Shown here: piece after piece, positions 6,842-15,200 of the stretch
How the letters are laid out: the number at the start of each line of letters is the position of its first letter
How positions within the stretch are numbered: the first letter of the stretch is position 1
Assembly (NCBI GenBank): GCA_946612575.1
Contig: CAMOEU010000003.1
Coordinates: 1-18,817, forward strand
DNA: 18,817 nt
Direction: 5' to 3'
DNA from: an uncultured Clostridia bacterium
Lineage (GTDB): Bacteria > Bacillota > Clostridia > Christensenellales > UBA1242
Position numbers and translations under genes: made by a program
Notes under the pieces: generated by a model
The model's database searches: none
Seen by the model: only the letters and a program-made list of their open reading frames with translations
Told to the model about the DNA's origin: nothing

Positions 6842-7531
6842 TTAAATTTTTGGAATTTCTTCTCGAATTATCTCAAGAGCCTTATTTTCTATCCTTGAAA
6901 TGTATGACCTTGAAATGCATAAAATCTGGGCAATTTCCTTTTGTGTGTATGCCCTTGGATGGTTTATGCCATATCTCATAAAGATGACTTTTTTCTCTCT
7001 TTCATCCAAAAACTTATCAATAACCTTCAAAACCTTCTGCACAAGAATTTTGTTTTCCACCTGAAGAAAAACTTCTTCTTCATCAGAGGCAATAACATCC
7101 ATAAGTTCCAAATCCTTGTCATCATCACTGTTTGTGGTAATGCTGTTTAGTGACACAACATCCTTGTGTTTTTTGTTTGCACGAATCAGCATCAAAATTT
7201 CGTTATTGATGCATCTTGCTGCATAGGTGGAAAACTGAACATTTTTGCTGTAATCAAAACTGTCAACCGCCTTCACAAGCCCGATTGTTCCCACAGAAAT
7301 CAAGTCATCAGCTTCAAGTGAATTGGTGTATTTCTTCACAATGTGAGAAACAAGTCTAAGATTGTGACTGATGAGTTTTTCTCTTGCTTTGCCATCCCCT
7401 TGCTTCATTTTTTGAAACAACTCTTTTTCCTCATCAAGCGAAAGTGGTTTTGGAAAACCATTTGCAGTGTTAACATAGTTTGTAAACAAATTTATTCTTC
7501 CAAGAAAATATGCAAAACTTTCAAACACCAT
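6842..7531 (-). CDS. sigK: Sporulation sigma factor SigK (late mother-cell sigma)
   Basis: This 229-residue sigma-70 family protein closely follows SigK. Residues 52-120 form region 2 (KLISHNLRLVSHIVKKY, EADDLISVGTIGLVKAVD, FSTYAARCINNEILMLIR). Region 4 near 190-220 ends in the HTH KEIAQILCISRSYISRIENKAL. The N-terminus (MVFESFAYFLG...FPKPLS, residues 1-31) resembles the pro-sequence of Bacillus pro-SigK that is removed by SpoIVFB, although some clostridial SigK proteins lack it. The gene is uninterrupted, with no skin-type insertion in the window. The start is supported by AAGGGGTG four bases before the ATG at 7531. SigE-family paralogues share regions 2 and 4, so SigE cannot be wholly excluded, but the N-terminal match favours SigK. 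In known sporulators SigK turns on late coat and cortex genes in the mother cell. Confidence 0.85.
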   Translation of the reverse strand: MVFESFAYFLGRINLFTNYVNTANGFPKPLSLDEEKELFQKMKQGDGKAREKLISHNLRLVSHIVKKYTNSLEADDLISVGTIGLVKAVDSFDYSKNVQFSTYAARCINNEILMLIRANKKHKDVVSLNSITTNSDDDKDLELMDVIASDEEEVFLQVENKILVQKVLKVIDKFLDEREKKVIFMRYGINHPRAYTQKEIAQILCISRSYISRIENKALEIIREEIPKI

Positions 7532-7545
7532 AATTCACCCCTTAG

Positions 7546-7580
7546 TGAATATATATGTTGAAATTTGTCATATTTTGACA
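7546..7580. promoter_or_regulatory. Candidate control region of sigK
   Basis: No clear sigma-A promoter reads into sigK. On the minus strand CATATATAT (around 7549-7557) somewhat resembles a SigE -10 element, with an AATAT about 12 bases upstream, shorter than usual spacing. TGTCA-TATTT-TGACA (7566-7580) is a perfect 5-bp inverted repeat. TGAATATATAT (7546-7556) repeats 11 bases of the DAC-gene palindrome at 6754-6764. All of this is suggestive only. Confidence 0.3.
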
Positions 7581-7599
7581 TTTTTTGAAAAAACACTCC

Positions 7600-7628
7600 T
7601 TGACAACTTCACATTAATGTGGTTTAAT
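7600..7628 (+). promoter_or_regulatory. Sigma-A promoter with a palindrome in its spacer
   Basis: There is a -35 TTGACA (7600-7605), a 17-base spacer and a -10 TTTAAT (7623-7628; TAATAT two bases later is the alternative). The spacer contains the perfect 12-bp palindrome CACATTAATGTG (7610-7621), placed where a repressor or activator could act. It serves the gene at 7652. Confidence 0.6.
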
Positions 7629-7651
7629 ATTTGCTGTAAAAGGAATAAAAC

Positions 7652-8119
7652 ATGGACATAAACAAAATCTCTGAAATAATAAATAAAGAATATAATATTT
7701 TGTCAGAAATTGACTTTAGAAACTCTGCTGCTTTCAACTTTCTGATAAACAATCTACCACAACAAGAAAAGTCTCATTTCCAAGACAGTCAAATATATCA
7801 AAATGCAATAGCAATAATGAACAATATCAGCATTGATCCATTCATTTCAAATAAGGAATTATATATCTCAACAGAATCTATAAATCTCAATGAATGTGGA
7901 AAAAGAGATATTCTTGTTGCTGGTCAAACCATCTTGTTATATTTGACTGAAAGAGCAAACAAAACAGATGACCCACTCATCAAAAAAATGTGTATATCTG
8001 CAGTAAATTCTCTCACAGGGAAAAAGAGCGATATCAAAATTGAAGAACAAGACACAGAGAAACTTCGTGATAGAGTAGACCTTCTTATGGATGATGGTGT
8101 TGGAAGAATCGTTCAATAA
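7652..8119 (+). CDS. Small hypothetical protein, 155 residues
   Basis: I recognise no family. The protein is soluble, acidic to neutral and predicted mostly helical (an N-terminal NKISEIINKEYNILSEI helix, then LVAGQTILLYLTERA around residues 88-102). It has two Cys, no Trp, no signal peptide and no membrane segment. The C-terminal 30 residues are highly charged (EEQDTEKLRDRVDLLMDD). It is supported as a real gene by a consensus promoter at 7600-7628, an AAAGGAA ribosome site about 7 bases before the ATG, and a strong terminator whose stem begins within the stop codon. It is the only plus-strand gene in the interior of the window and diverges from sigK. A sporulation or regulatory role would be guesswork. 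Confidence 0.7.
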   Translation: MDINKISEIINKEYNILSEIDFRNSAAFNFLINNLPQQEKSHFQDSQIYQNAIAIMNNISIDPFISNKELYISTESINLNECGKRDILVAGQTILLYLTERANKTDDPLIKKMCISAVNSLTGKKSDIKIEEQDTEKLRDRVDLLMDDGVGRIVQ

Positions 8120-8150
8120 AAAAGATGCTGACATTTGCAGCATCTTTTTT
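8118..8150. terminator. Bidirectional intrinsic terminator
   Basis: AAAAAAGATGCTG (8118-8130) and CAGCATCTTTTTT (8138-8150) form a 13-bp stem with a 7-base loop. The T-run on either strand makes it work in both directions. It ends the plus gene (stop 8117-8119) and the minus operon (stop 8150-8152), touching both stop codons. Confidence 0.88.
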
Positions 8151-8950
8151 TATAAATAAATCTTTTCAATAAGCCAATCAACAAATCTGTTTGGCAAAAT
8201 CTTTACAAGAAAACCTAGAAAACCACCTGAAAGTGGACCAAAACCGCCTGCAGTCTTGCACACAGGCATTTTTTTCTTTTTGACAAGTTTCAAAACTTTC
8301 TTTGCAATAAAATCTGGGTCTTTGCCATTTTTCTCTTCCTTTTCCATCTTGACAATACCCTGTTTTTCCTTATCGCTGGCACCAGTTTCTTTTATTCTTG
8401 CATCAGTAAATCCTGTCTTTGTGTCAGTAGGCAAAAACACATTCACACCAATTTTCTTTGGTTTAAGCTCGGTGCGAAGTGCCCTTGCAAAACTCAAAAG
8501 ACCAGCTTTGCTTGCACTATAACAAGCTTGATATGGCAAAGGCAAAATCGCAGCAAGAGAACCTGTGTAAAGAATTTTTCCACCCTCGTTTATGTAAGGA
8601 ATGAAAAGTTTTGTCATTTGAATATGTGCAGTGAGATTGACTTTCATAATCTTATCAATATTTTCTACACTCGCATTTTCAACAAGCCCACCAATTCCAA
8701 AACCAGCATTACAGAAAAGAAAATCAATCTTTGTTTTTGAAACAATTTTGTTTACGACTTCCTGCATAAGTTTTTCATTTGAAATATCGCACGAAAGACT
8801 TTCAACAAAAATTTCATTTTCCTTTCCTGATCTTGAAATGTTGTATATCTTCACACCTTCAGCAAACAGTCTTTTTGAAATGGCAAGACCAATTCCACTA
8901 TCGCCACCAGAAATAACTGCAACTTTTCCGTTTAGCATATTCTTTTTCAT
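8150..8950 (-). CDS. Short-chain dehydrogenase/reductase (classical SDR)
   Basis: This 266-residue Rossmann-fold oxidoreductase uses NAD(P)H. The cofactor loop GGDSGIG is at 15-21, NAG at 81-83, the structural Asn in KVNL at 105, and the catalytic Ser131 (TGSLAA), Tyr144 and Lys148 (YSASK), so the catalytic set is complete. The C-terminus is hydrophobic and basic (FLGFLVKILPNRFVDWLIEKIYL-like ending), as in SDRs resembling 3-ketosphinganine or acyl-group reductases, which may indicate a lipid substrate or membrane contact. Substrate cannot be assigned. GAGG lies 4-5 bases upstream of the ATG. It follows ftsY after 17 bases and is the last gene of the plsX-rnc-smc-ftsY transcript. In many relatives this place is taken by ylxM-ffh, so its position here looks lineage-specific. 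Confidence 0.88.
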   Translation of the reverse strand: MKKNMLNGKVAVISGGDSGIGLAISKRLFAEGVKIYNISRSGKENEIFVESLSCDISNEKLMQEVVNKIVSKTKIDFLFCNAGFGIGGLVENASVENIDKIMKVNLTAHIQMTKLFIPYINEGGKILYTGSLAAILPLPYQACYSASKAGLLSFARALRTELKPKKIGVNVFLPTDTKTGFTDARIKETGASDKEKQGIVKMEKEEKNGKDPDFIAKKVLKLVKKKKMPVCKTAGGFGPLSGGFLGFLVKILPNRFVDWLIEKIYL

Positions 8951-8967
8951 AAAAACCTCACAAAGTC

Positions 8968-9864
8968 TTAGAAAAGACCTTCAACAAAATCTTTTGGAGA
9001 GAATTTTGCAATATCATCCATCCCTTCGCCTGTGCCAACAAACACAACAGGAAGTTTGTATTCCTTTTCAATTGCAATAATAACTCCACCCTTTGCTGTT
9101 CCGTCAAGTTTTGTCAAAATAATTCCATCAATTTTTGCATAACCATCAAAGGCTTGGATTTGTGAAAGAGCATTTTGTCCTGTTGTTGCATCAAGCACAA
9201 TAAAGTTGTATTTGTTTGCTTCTGGATATTCTCTATCTTCAATCTTTTCGATTTTCTTAAGTTCTTCCATCAAATTTGTTTTTGTGTGAAGTCTTCCTGC
9301 AGTGTCCACCAAAAGCACATCAGTCTTGTTTGCTTTTGCACTTGCAATTCCGTCAAAAACAACAGCACCCGCATCAGCACCTTCCGCATGTTTAACAATT
9401 CTTGTTTTTGTTCTGCTTGCCCACTCAGCAAGTTGTGACGAAGCAGCCGCTCTGAAAGTGTCTCCAGCGACAAGTGTCACAGTTTTTTTCTCTTGCTTGA
9501 AATAATTTGCAAGTTTCCCAATTGTTGTTGTTTTTCCAACCCCATTCACACCAATTATTGTGATGATTGCTGGATATTTTATCTCAATTTGTGGAGCATC
9601 TTCAAAATAGCTCGCAATGATTTCTTTGAGAAGTTGTCTAACTCCTTCCGCAGTTCTAACTTTGTTTTCTCTTGACTTTTTTCTCAATTCTTCAACAATT
9701 TCGATTGAAGCCCTAACACCTATATCAGATGAAATAAGTGCATCTTCAAGCTCATCAAACAAATCATCGTTGATTTCTCCGTGAGACAAAAGTGAATCAA
9801 TTTTTCTGGCAAATGCCTCTTTTGTCTTTCTTAAAGCATCGCCAATTTTCTTAAAAAATCCCAT
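8968..9864 (-). CDS. ftsY: Signal recognition particle receptor FtsY
   Basis: This is the SRP-receptor GTPase that docks the SRP-ribosome complex at the membrane for insertion of nascent membrane proteins. The 298-residue protein is an NG-domain form: the helical N domain covers roughly residues 1-90 and the G domain the rest. GTPase motifs are G1 GVNGVGKTTT (105-114), DTFRAA (135-140), G3 DTAGR (187-191), G4 TKLD (251-254) and the closure loop GTGE. The long acidic A domain of enterobacterial FtsY is absent, which is usual in Gram-positives; the amphipathic first helix MGFFKKIGDALRKTKEAF probably contacts the membrane. It starts 9 bases after the smc stop with an AGAGGA site between them, so the two are translated from one mRNA. 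Confidence 0.97.
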   Translation of the reverse strand: MGFFKKIGDALRKTKEAFARKIDSLLSHGEINDDLFDELEDALISSDIGVRASIEIVEELRKKSRENKVRTAEGVRQLLKEIIASYFEDAPQIEIKYPAIITIIGVNGVGKTTTIGKLANYFKQEKKTVTLVAGDTFRAAASSQLAEWASRTKTRIVKHAEGADAGAVVFDGIASAKANKTDVLLVDTAGRLHTKTNLMEELKKIEKIEDREYPEANKYNFIVLDATTGQNALSQIQAFDGYAKIDGIILTKLDGTAKGGVIIAIEKEYKLPVVFVGTGEGMDDIAKFSPKDFVEGLF

Positions 9865-9873
9865 ATTATCCTC

Positions 9874-12800
9874 TTAGTTTGCTTCGTCTTCAACTTGTTT
9901 AATTGCATCAGCAAGTTTAACAGAAACGACTTTAGACACACCCTTTTCTTCCATAGTCACACCAAACAAGCTGTCTGAAAGTTCCATTGTTGGCTTTCTG
10001 TGAGTGATGACAATAAATTGTGTTGATGATGACAATTTCTTAAGGTATGTCGCAAATCTTTCAATGTTTGCATCATCAAGTGCCGCTTCAATTTCGTCAA
10101 GAAGTGAGAATGGAAGTGGCTTGAGTCTCAAGATTGCAAACAAAAGTGCAATCGCTGTCAAAGTCTTTTCACCACCACTTAGAAGTGAAAGTTTGTTTGC
10201 TGCCTTTCCTGGAAGTTGGGCCATAATCTCGACACCTGCTTCAAGTGGATCTTCAGATTCTGTAAGCACCAAACTTGCTTGACCACCACCAAAGAGTTCT
10301 CTAAACACAATCTTGAAGCTTTCGTTGATTTTGTTAAATTCTTCATTAAACTTCGTAAGCATTTCGTTTGAAAGGTCTCTGATAATCTTCATCAAGTCTT
10401 CTTCTGCTTTCTTAAGGTCAGCAGATTGAGTTGACATATCATTATATCTATCAAGCAAAGTTGAAACATCTTCAATAGCATGAACATTGACATATCCAAG
10501 GGCTGAGATGTCCTTTTTGAGCTTGCTGATTGCAATAAGAGCTTCTTTGATTTCAAAGTCTGGTCTTCTAAATTCCAAGCAACCGTTGTATGTCAAGCTG
10601 TATTCTTCATAAATTCTCTCTTGCATTGTTTCAAGCTCGGTATCAACTTTTGCCAAGTTGTTTTCTTCACGATATTTTTTGTCATTAACAACAGAAATTT
10701 GTTCCATAACTGTCGTTTTGTTTTCGTCAAGTTTTTTAATTTTTGCAGAAATGGCAATCTTGCTGTTTTCAAGATTTTCTCTCTCTTTTCTGATGTCTGT
10801 AAGTCTATTTTTTGCTTCAGAAGGTCTTGCATTTTCAATCTTTTGCTTGATCATTTCTTCTGCAGAATCAATAAACTTTTGATTTTCATCCAAGTGTGAT
10901 TGAAGAGCAGCAATGTTTGAAAGTTGTTTATCTCTTTCGATTGCAATTCTGTCAAGTTCATCACAAACTGCTTTAATTTTTGCTTCACAAGATGCAATAT
11001 CAACTTTCACAGTTGTCATATTTGAAACAAGCTTGTCCCTTTCCTGTCTAATCTGGTTGTATCTTTCTTGCTTTTGTTTTGCCAAAAGGTCTGCATCTTC
11101 CTTGTTTCCACTAAGAGCACTTTGCACTCTGTTTGATTGAGACAAGTCTTGTTCGACAAGTTTAAGTTTGTTCAAAACAGAAGTTTGCTCCATAACCATA
11201 ACTTTCTTTTGGTCTTGAAGTTCTTGCAAATCTTTGTTTAAAGCATCAAATCTTTCTTGCTCTTTGGCAAGTCTGATTTCAATTTCATTCTTTTGAGCAG
11301 CAATCTTCTTTTCTGTTGATTTTGATGCATTCAAATCAACATTGAGATAATCAATTTTGTTTCTATATTCATAGAGTTTTGTTTCAAGTTTTTCTATCTC
11401 AGCTGTCAAAGTTTCAATTTCTCTTTCTCTTGAAATGAGATTTGTCACCTCGTTTTTCTTGCTTCCACCAGTGAGCGAACCTTGTGTGCTTACAACATCA
11501 CCTTCAAGTGTGACAATCTTAAATGAAAATCTGTTGTTTTGAGCAAGGTCAACAGCAGTTGCAAGAGTGTCAACAATAACAGTTCCGCCAAGCAAATTGC
11601 TGATGACATTGTCAATTTGTTTGTCATAAGAGATAAGTTTGCTTGCAACCCCAAACACACCTTTCTTTCCAGCAACAAGTTTTTCATCCATATCTCTTCT
11701 TTTCATACTTGTGATAGGAAGGAATGTCGCTCTTCCAAATTGGTTTTGTTTAAGATATGCAATAAGGTCTTTAGCTCCCGCCTCATTGTATGTGACAATG
11801 TTTTGAACAGCCCCACCAAGAGCAACTTCAATTGCTGTTTCAAATTGTGCAGGCACTTTAATGAGTGAAGCCAAAACACCAACCATCTTGCTGTTTACGG
11901 CAGAGTTTTTCTCTCTTTCCTTCAAAATCTTCTTGACACTATATGCATAGCCTTCATATTCTGCCTGCATTTCGCTCAAGAGTTTCTTTCTGTTTTCATA
12001 AACCTTGATTTGAGTTGTCATATTTGCTCTTTCAGTTTCAAGAGCAGCAATATCTTTTGAAGAAACAAAAATTCTTCCAGCAATTTCTTCGTTTTCTGCC
12101 AAAGTCTTTTCAAGTTCTTCTTTTGCAGAAGCGATGTTTTTTTCGCAAACATCATACATACTTTGAGTGTCAGAAAGTTTTTGCTCCAACTCCTTCAAGT
12201 TTTTGGCAATAGTTTCTTTGTTTTGCAAAAGCAAGTCTTTTTCTGTTTCAAGTCTAGAAAGATTGCTCTTGACATCAGAAAGTGAGCCGAGGGCTTCAAT
12301 CATTTTTTGTTGTGATTGACCAGCCTCAGTTTCGTTTAATGACATTTCGTCAACAATCTGCAAGTGTTTGTTTGACAATTCTTCATAACTTGCCTTGAGT
12401 GATGAAAGTCTTTCGTTTAAAGAGTCTTTTTCGCTTGTCTTAACCTTTTCTTGCTCATTGCAAGCATCAATCATTGTGTTTGCATTTGTGATGTCAAGAT
12501 TGATACGGTCGTTTTCTCTGTGAGTGAAGTTGATTCTTTCTCTAGCTACTTTTGTCTCACCTTCTTGCTTTTCAAGCTCGACAGTAAGTCTCAAAAGTTC
12601 GTCATTAAGCTTTGCAATATCCTTGTCAAAGAGAGAAAGTCTGTTCATCTCATTGTCATATTCTTTTGTGATGTTTTCAATTTCGTTTTGACGAGCTGAA
12701 AGTTCTTCTTCCAAAGCTTGCATTTTTTGTTTGATTTGATTTTTCACCACGGTTGAGTTTTCATATTGATAAACATAAGCATTGACTTCCAAATCCTTGA

Positions 12801-13464
12801 GTTGTCCTTTATACTCAAGATATTTCTTGGCATCTTCCGCTTGTTTTTTAAGTGGTCCCATCTGTCTTTCAATTTCGGCAATAATATCATCAATTCTTAC
12901 AAGATTTTCTCTTGTCCTTTGAAGTTTTCTTTCTGCTTCATCCTTTCTTGACTTAAATTTAGCAACCCCAGCCGCTTCCTCAAACATAAGTCTTCTTTCT
13001 TCAGGCTTTTCATCGACAATTTCACTTACCTTACCTTGTCCAATAACAGAATAACCATTCTTACCAATACCACTGTCAAACAAAAGGTCAGTGATATCTC
13101 TAAGACGACAAGTGTTTTTGTTTATGAGATATTCACTCTCGCCCGAACGATAAAGTTTTCTTGTGATGGAAAGTTCATCATAAGCTATATTAAAAAATCT
13201 ATCAGAGTTGTCAAAAGTGAGAGTCACTTCACAATATGACAAACTCTTTCTCTTTTCTGTCCCTTTAAAGATGACATCTTGCATATTGTCACCACGAAGA
13301 GATTTGGCACTTTGTTCTCCAAGCACCCATCTGATCGCATCAGAAACATTACTTTTTCCGCATCCGTTTGGTCCAACAATCGCAGTAAAACCACCGTTAA
13401 ATTCAATAACAGTCTTGTCTGCAAAAGATTTAAAACCAATCATTTCAATTTTCTTAAAATACAT
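9874..13464 (-). CDS. smc: Chromosome condensation protein SMC
   Basis: This 1196-residue ATPase of the bacterial condensin complex works with ScpA and ScpB (not in this window) to organise and segregate the chromosome. The N-terminal half of the ATPase head carries Walker A GPNGCGKS (31-38). Two long coiled coils flank a hinge at roughly 520-680, which contains ALGGAVQNIV and ends near the GSLTGGS motif. The C-terminal head has the signature LLSGGEK (about 1094-1100) and Walker B LLDEIEAALDD (about 1121-1131), with a His switch in VITHRK. Length and architecture are standard (Bacillus SMC is about 1186). AGGGAAG lies just upstream of the ATG and 16 bases separate it from rnc. Nothing is missing or interrupted. 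Confidence 0.98.
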   Translation of the reverse strand: MYFKKIEMIGFKSFADKTVIEFNGGFTAIVGPNGCGKSNVSDAIRWVLGEQSAKSLRGDNMQDVIFKGTEKRKSLSYCEVTLTFDNSDRFFNIAYDELSITRKLYRSGESEYLINKNTCRLRDITDLLFDSGIGKNGYSVIGQGKVSEIVDEKPEERRLMFEEAAGVAKFKSRKDEAERKLQRTRENLVRIDDIIAEIERQMGPLKKQAEDAKKYLEYKGQLKDLEVNAYVYQYENSTVVKNQIKQKMQALEEELSARQNEIENITKEYDNEMNRLSLFDKDIAKLNDELLRLTVELEKQEGETKVARERINFTHRENDRINLDITNANTMIDACNEQEKVKTSEKDSLNERLSSLKASYEELSNKHLQIVDEMSLNETEAGQSQQKMIEALGSLSDVKSNLSRLETEKDLLLQNKETIAKNLKELEQKLSDTQSMYDVCEKNIASAKEELEKTLAENEEIAGRIFVSSKDIAALETERANMTTQIKVYENRKKLLSEMQAEYEGYAYSVKKILKEREKNSAVNSKMVGVLASLIKVPAQFETAIEVALGGAVQNIVTYNEAGAKDLIAYLKQNQFGRATFLPITSMKRRDMDEKLVAGKKGVFGVASKLISYDKQIDNVISNLLGGTVIVDTLATAVDLAQNNRFSFKIVTLEGDVVSTQGSLTGGSKKNEVTNLISREREIETLTAEIEKLETKLYEYRNKIDYLNVDLNASKSTEKKIAAQKNEIEIRLAKEQERFDALNKDLQELQDQKKVMVMEQTSVLNKLKLVEQDLSQSNRVQSALSGNKEDADLLAKQKQERYNQIRQERDKLVSNMTTVKVDIASCEAKIKAVCDELDRIAIERDKQLSNIAALQSHLDENQKFIDSAEEMIKQKIENARPSEAKNRLTDIRKERENLENSKIAISAKIKKLDENKTTVMEQISVVNDKKYREENNLAKVDTELETMQERIYEEYSLTYNGCLEFRRPDFEIKEALIAISKLKKDISALGYVNVHAIEDVSTLLDRYNDMSTQSADLKKAEEDLMKIIRDLSNEMLTKFNEEFNKINESFKIVFRELFGGGQASLVLTESEDPLEAGVEIMAQLPGKAANKLSLLSGGEKTLTAIALLFAILRLKPLPFSLLDEIEAALDDANIERFATYLKKLSSSTQFIVITHRKPTMELSDSLFGVTMEEKGVSKVVSVKLADAIKQVEDEAN

Positions 13465-13480
13465 AATTCTTCCCTGTCTT

Positions 13481-14104
13481 TTATTCTTCAGTGAACAATT
13501 TGCTTATAGCCACATAAGCACAATTTTGTTCTGCCTTTGTCTTATCTTTTCCATAACCTGTTGCAATAAGGTCTTCATCCATGAAAAATTTTGCCTGAAA
13601 ATAGTCTTCAACTTTTTCTGTCTCATATCTTATCGCACATTTGAAGTTTGCTTGCACAAGTTCTTGAAGCTGTGATTTATAATTGTCATTCTCAGCCGAC
13701 TCAAACTCAGTTATGTGAAGTTTTTCCAAAATAAATTTTCTTGCATTTTCTATATCGCTATCTAGATATATTCCAGCAATAATTGCTTCAATAATATCAC
13801 ACTTAATTGCAGAAGTAAGTTCTTTTCCAAGACTCTTGCCTGTAATAACATCATCAGAAAGATTCATTTCATCAAAGCACTTTGACAAACTATCTTCCGA
13901 AACATAGTGTGCTCTAAGCACAGTGAGCTGACCTTCTTGCTTGTCTGAGTTTTTAAATAGATATTCCCCAACCAAAAAGTTTAGTATGCTGTCTCCCAAA
14001 AACTCAAGTCTTTGATAGTTTTCTTTTGACTTTGAAGGATGAGTAAGTGCTCTAGTTTCAAGATTTTTGTCTTTAAACTTGTATCCTATCTTTTTCTCAA
14101 TCAT
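13481..14104 (-). CDS. rnc: Ribonuclease III
   Basis: This endonuclease for double-stranded RNA processes rRNA precursors and structured mRNAs. The start was set at the ATG at 14104, giving 207 residues, because GGGAG lies 6 bases upstream and the protein then begins MIEKKIGYKFKDKNLETRALTHPS as in the family; a frame reaching 14209 is an unlikely extension inside plsX. The RNase III domain shows the signature QRLEFLGDSILNFLV and the second acidic site CDIIEAIIAG, so the catalytic acidic residues are present. A dsRNA-binding domain follows (about 140-205; YKSQLQELVQ...KTKAEQNCAYVAI), with the usual GPxH loop replaced by VEDYF. The start overlaps the end of plsX by 8 bases, suggesting translational coupling. 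Confidence 0.95.
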   Translation of the reverse strand: MIEKKIGYKFKDKNLETRALTHPSKSKENYQRLEFLGDSILNFLVGEYLFKNSDKQEGQLTVLRAHYVSEDSLSKCFDEMNLSDDVITGKSLGKELTSAIKCDIIEAIIAGIYLDSDIENARKFILEKLHITEFESAENDNYKSQLQELVQANFKCAIRYETEKVEDYFQAKFFMDEDLIATGYGKDKTKAEQNCAYVAISKLFTEE

Positions 14105-15110
14105 TTTCATCTCCCACTTTTGAAGAAATTTCTTCAACAAGTTTTTCAATTTTTTGATTAAGTTTGTTCTCGTGCAAAGTCGCCACTTGCAAAATTGTGT
14201 TTTTAACATTTTCTCTGTTTGCAGAGCCGTGTGTCTTCAAAACAATTTTTTTACATCCCAAGAATGGTGCACCACCATATTTGTTTATGTCCATCTTTTG
14301 TTTAAGTCCTTTAAACTTACCCATAAAGAGTGCACCGATTTTTGAGAAAAGATTTTTGTTTGCTTCTTTTTTGATAAGCACTGACATTCCCTTTGCTGTG
14401 CCTTCAAGTGTTTTCAAAAGCACATTTCCAGCAAAACCATCAGCAACAATAACATCAACATCTCCGCTCATCAATTCTCTTGCTTCAACATTTCCAACAA
14501 AGTTTACTGGACTTTCTTTCAAGAGTGCATAAGTTGTTTTTGTAAGTTCGTTTCCCTTATGCTCTTCAGCACCGTTGTTTAGAAGTGCAACTCTAGGCTG
14601 TTTCTCTCCACTGATTATGCTGTAATAAGCAGAAGCCATAATTGCAAAATGAAGCAAGTTTTCGCTCTTGCAGTCAACATTTGCACCGCTGTCACACACC
14701 ATAACAGGTCTATCAACAACTGTAGGCAAAACAGGACAAAGTGCAGGTCTTGAAATCCCTTTGATTCTGCCAATCTTGAAGATTGCTCCAGTAAGAATTG
14801 CACCTGTGCTTCCCGCAGAGACAAGCCCAACAACATCTTCGTTTTCTTTCAAAAGGTCAAAAGCTCTGACAAGAGATGAATCTTTCTTTTGTCTGATTGC
14901 AAGTGTAGGTTGGTCATCATTTGTTATCACATCTTGTGCATCAACAACAGAAATCCTTTCACTTCTGCCGTTTATAAGCTTGTTTAAAACATCCGCCTTC
15001 CCTGTCAGGACCACTTCAATATCTTTTCGTTTTTGCACAGCAAGGATTGCACCCTCAACAATTTCGCCTGGTGCATTGTCACCGCCAAATCCGTCAACAA
15101 CGATTTTCAT
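14097..15110 (-). CDS. plsX: Acyl-ACP:phosphate acyltransferase PlsX
   Basis: This enzyme makes acyl-phosphate from acyl-ACP, the first step of the PlsX/PlsY route to phosphatidic acid. The 337-residue protein has the family N-terminus MKIVVDGFGGDNAPGEIV, VGLVSAGSTGAIL (about 99-111), the PVMVCDSGANVDCK block (about 135-148), ALLNNGAEEHKGNE and VEARELMSGDVDVIVADGFAGN. Length is normal. A good ribosome site, AGGAG, lies 6 bases before the ATG. It heads the operon and has its own promoter. In many Firmicutes acpP, encoding the acyl carrier it consumes, follows plsX; here rnc overlaps it directly. Confidence 0.96.
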   Translation of the reverse strand: MKIVVDGFGGDNAPGEIVEGAILAVQKRKDIEVVLTGKADVLNKLINGRSERISVVDAQDVITNDDQPTLAIRQKKDSSLVRAFDLLKENEDVVGLVSAGSTGAILTGAIFKIGRIKGISRPALCPVLPTVVDRPVMVCDSGANVDCKSENLLHFAIMASAYYSIISGEKQPRVALLNNGAEEHKGNELTKTTYALLKESPVNFVGNVEARELMSGDVDVIVADGFAGNVLLKTLEGTAKGMSVLIKKEANKNLFSKIGALFMGKFKGLKQKMDINKYGGAPFLGCKKIVLKTHGSANRENVKNTILQVATLHENKLNQKIEKLVEEISSKVGDEND

Positions 15111-15140
15111 ACAAAACTCCTATTATATTTATAATATATA

Positions 15141-15169
15141 ATATAACAAATATATAAGAGAAAAGTCAA
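15141..15169 (-). promoter_or_regulatory. Promoter of the plsX-rnc-smc-ftsY operon
   Basis: On the minus strand there is a -35 TTGACT (15164-15169), a 17-base spacer and a -10 TTATAT (15141-15146; TATATT one base on is the alternative). It lies between the rpmF terminator and the plsX ribosome site in a very AT-rich stretch. No FapR-like operator was recognised. Confidence 0.6.
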
Positions 15170-15200
15170 AAGATTAAAGGAAAATACGGCATTTTTGCAA

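Noticed and set aside
13208..13675. Plus-strand frame opposite smc and rnc
   Set aside because: It spans the junction of two certain genes and shows no family motif or ribosome site.
14105..14209. N-terminal extension of RNase III
   Set aside because: The extra 35 residues are an alternative frame of the plsX end; a GGGAG site and the conserved family N-terminus fit the start at 14104.
14668..15141. Plus-strand open frame antisense to plsX
   Set aside because: It mirrors a conserved gene, is Ser/Thr/Pro-rich in the way antisense frames are, and has no independent signals.
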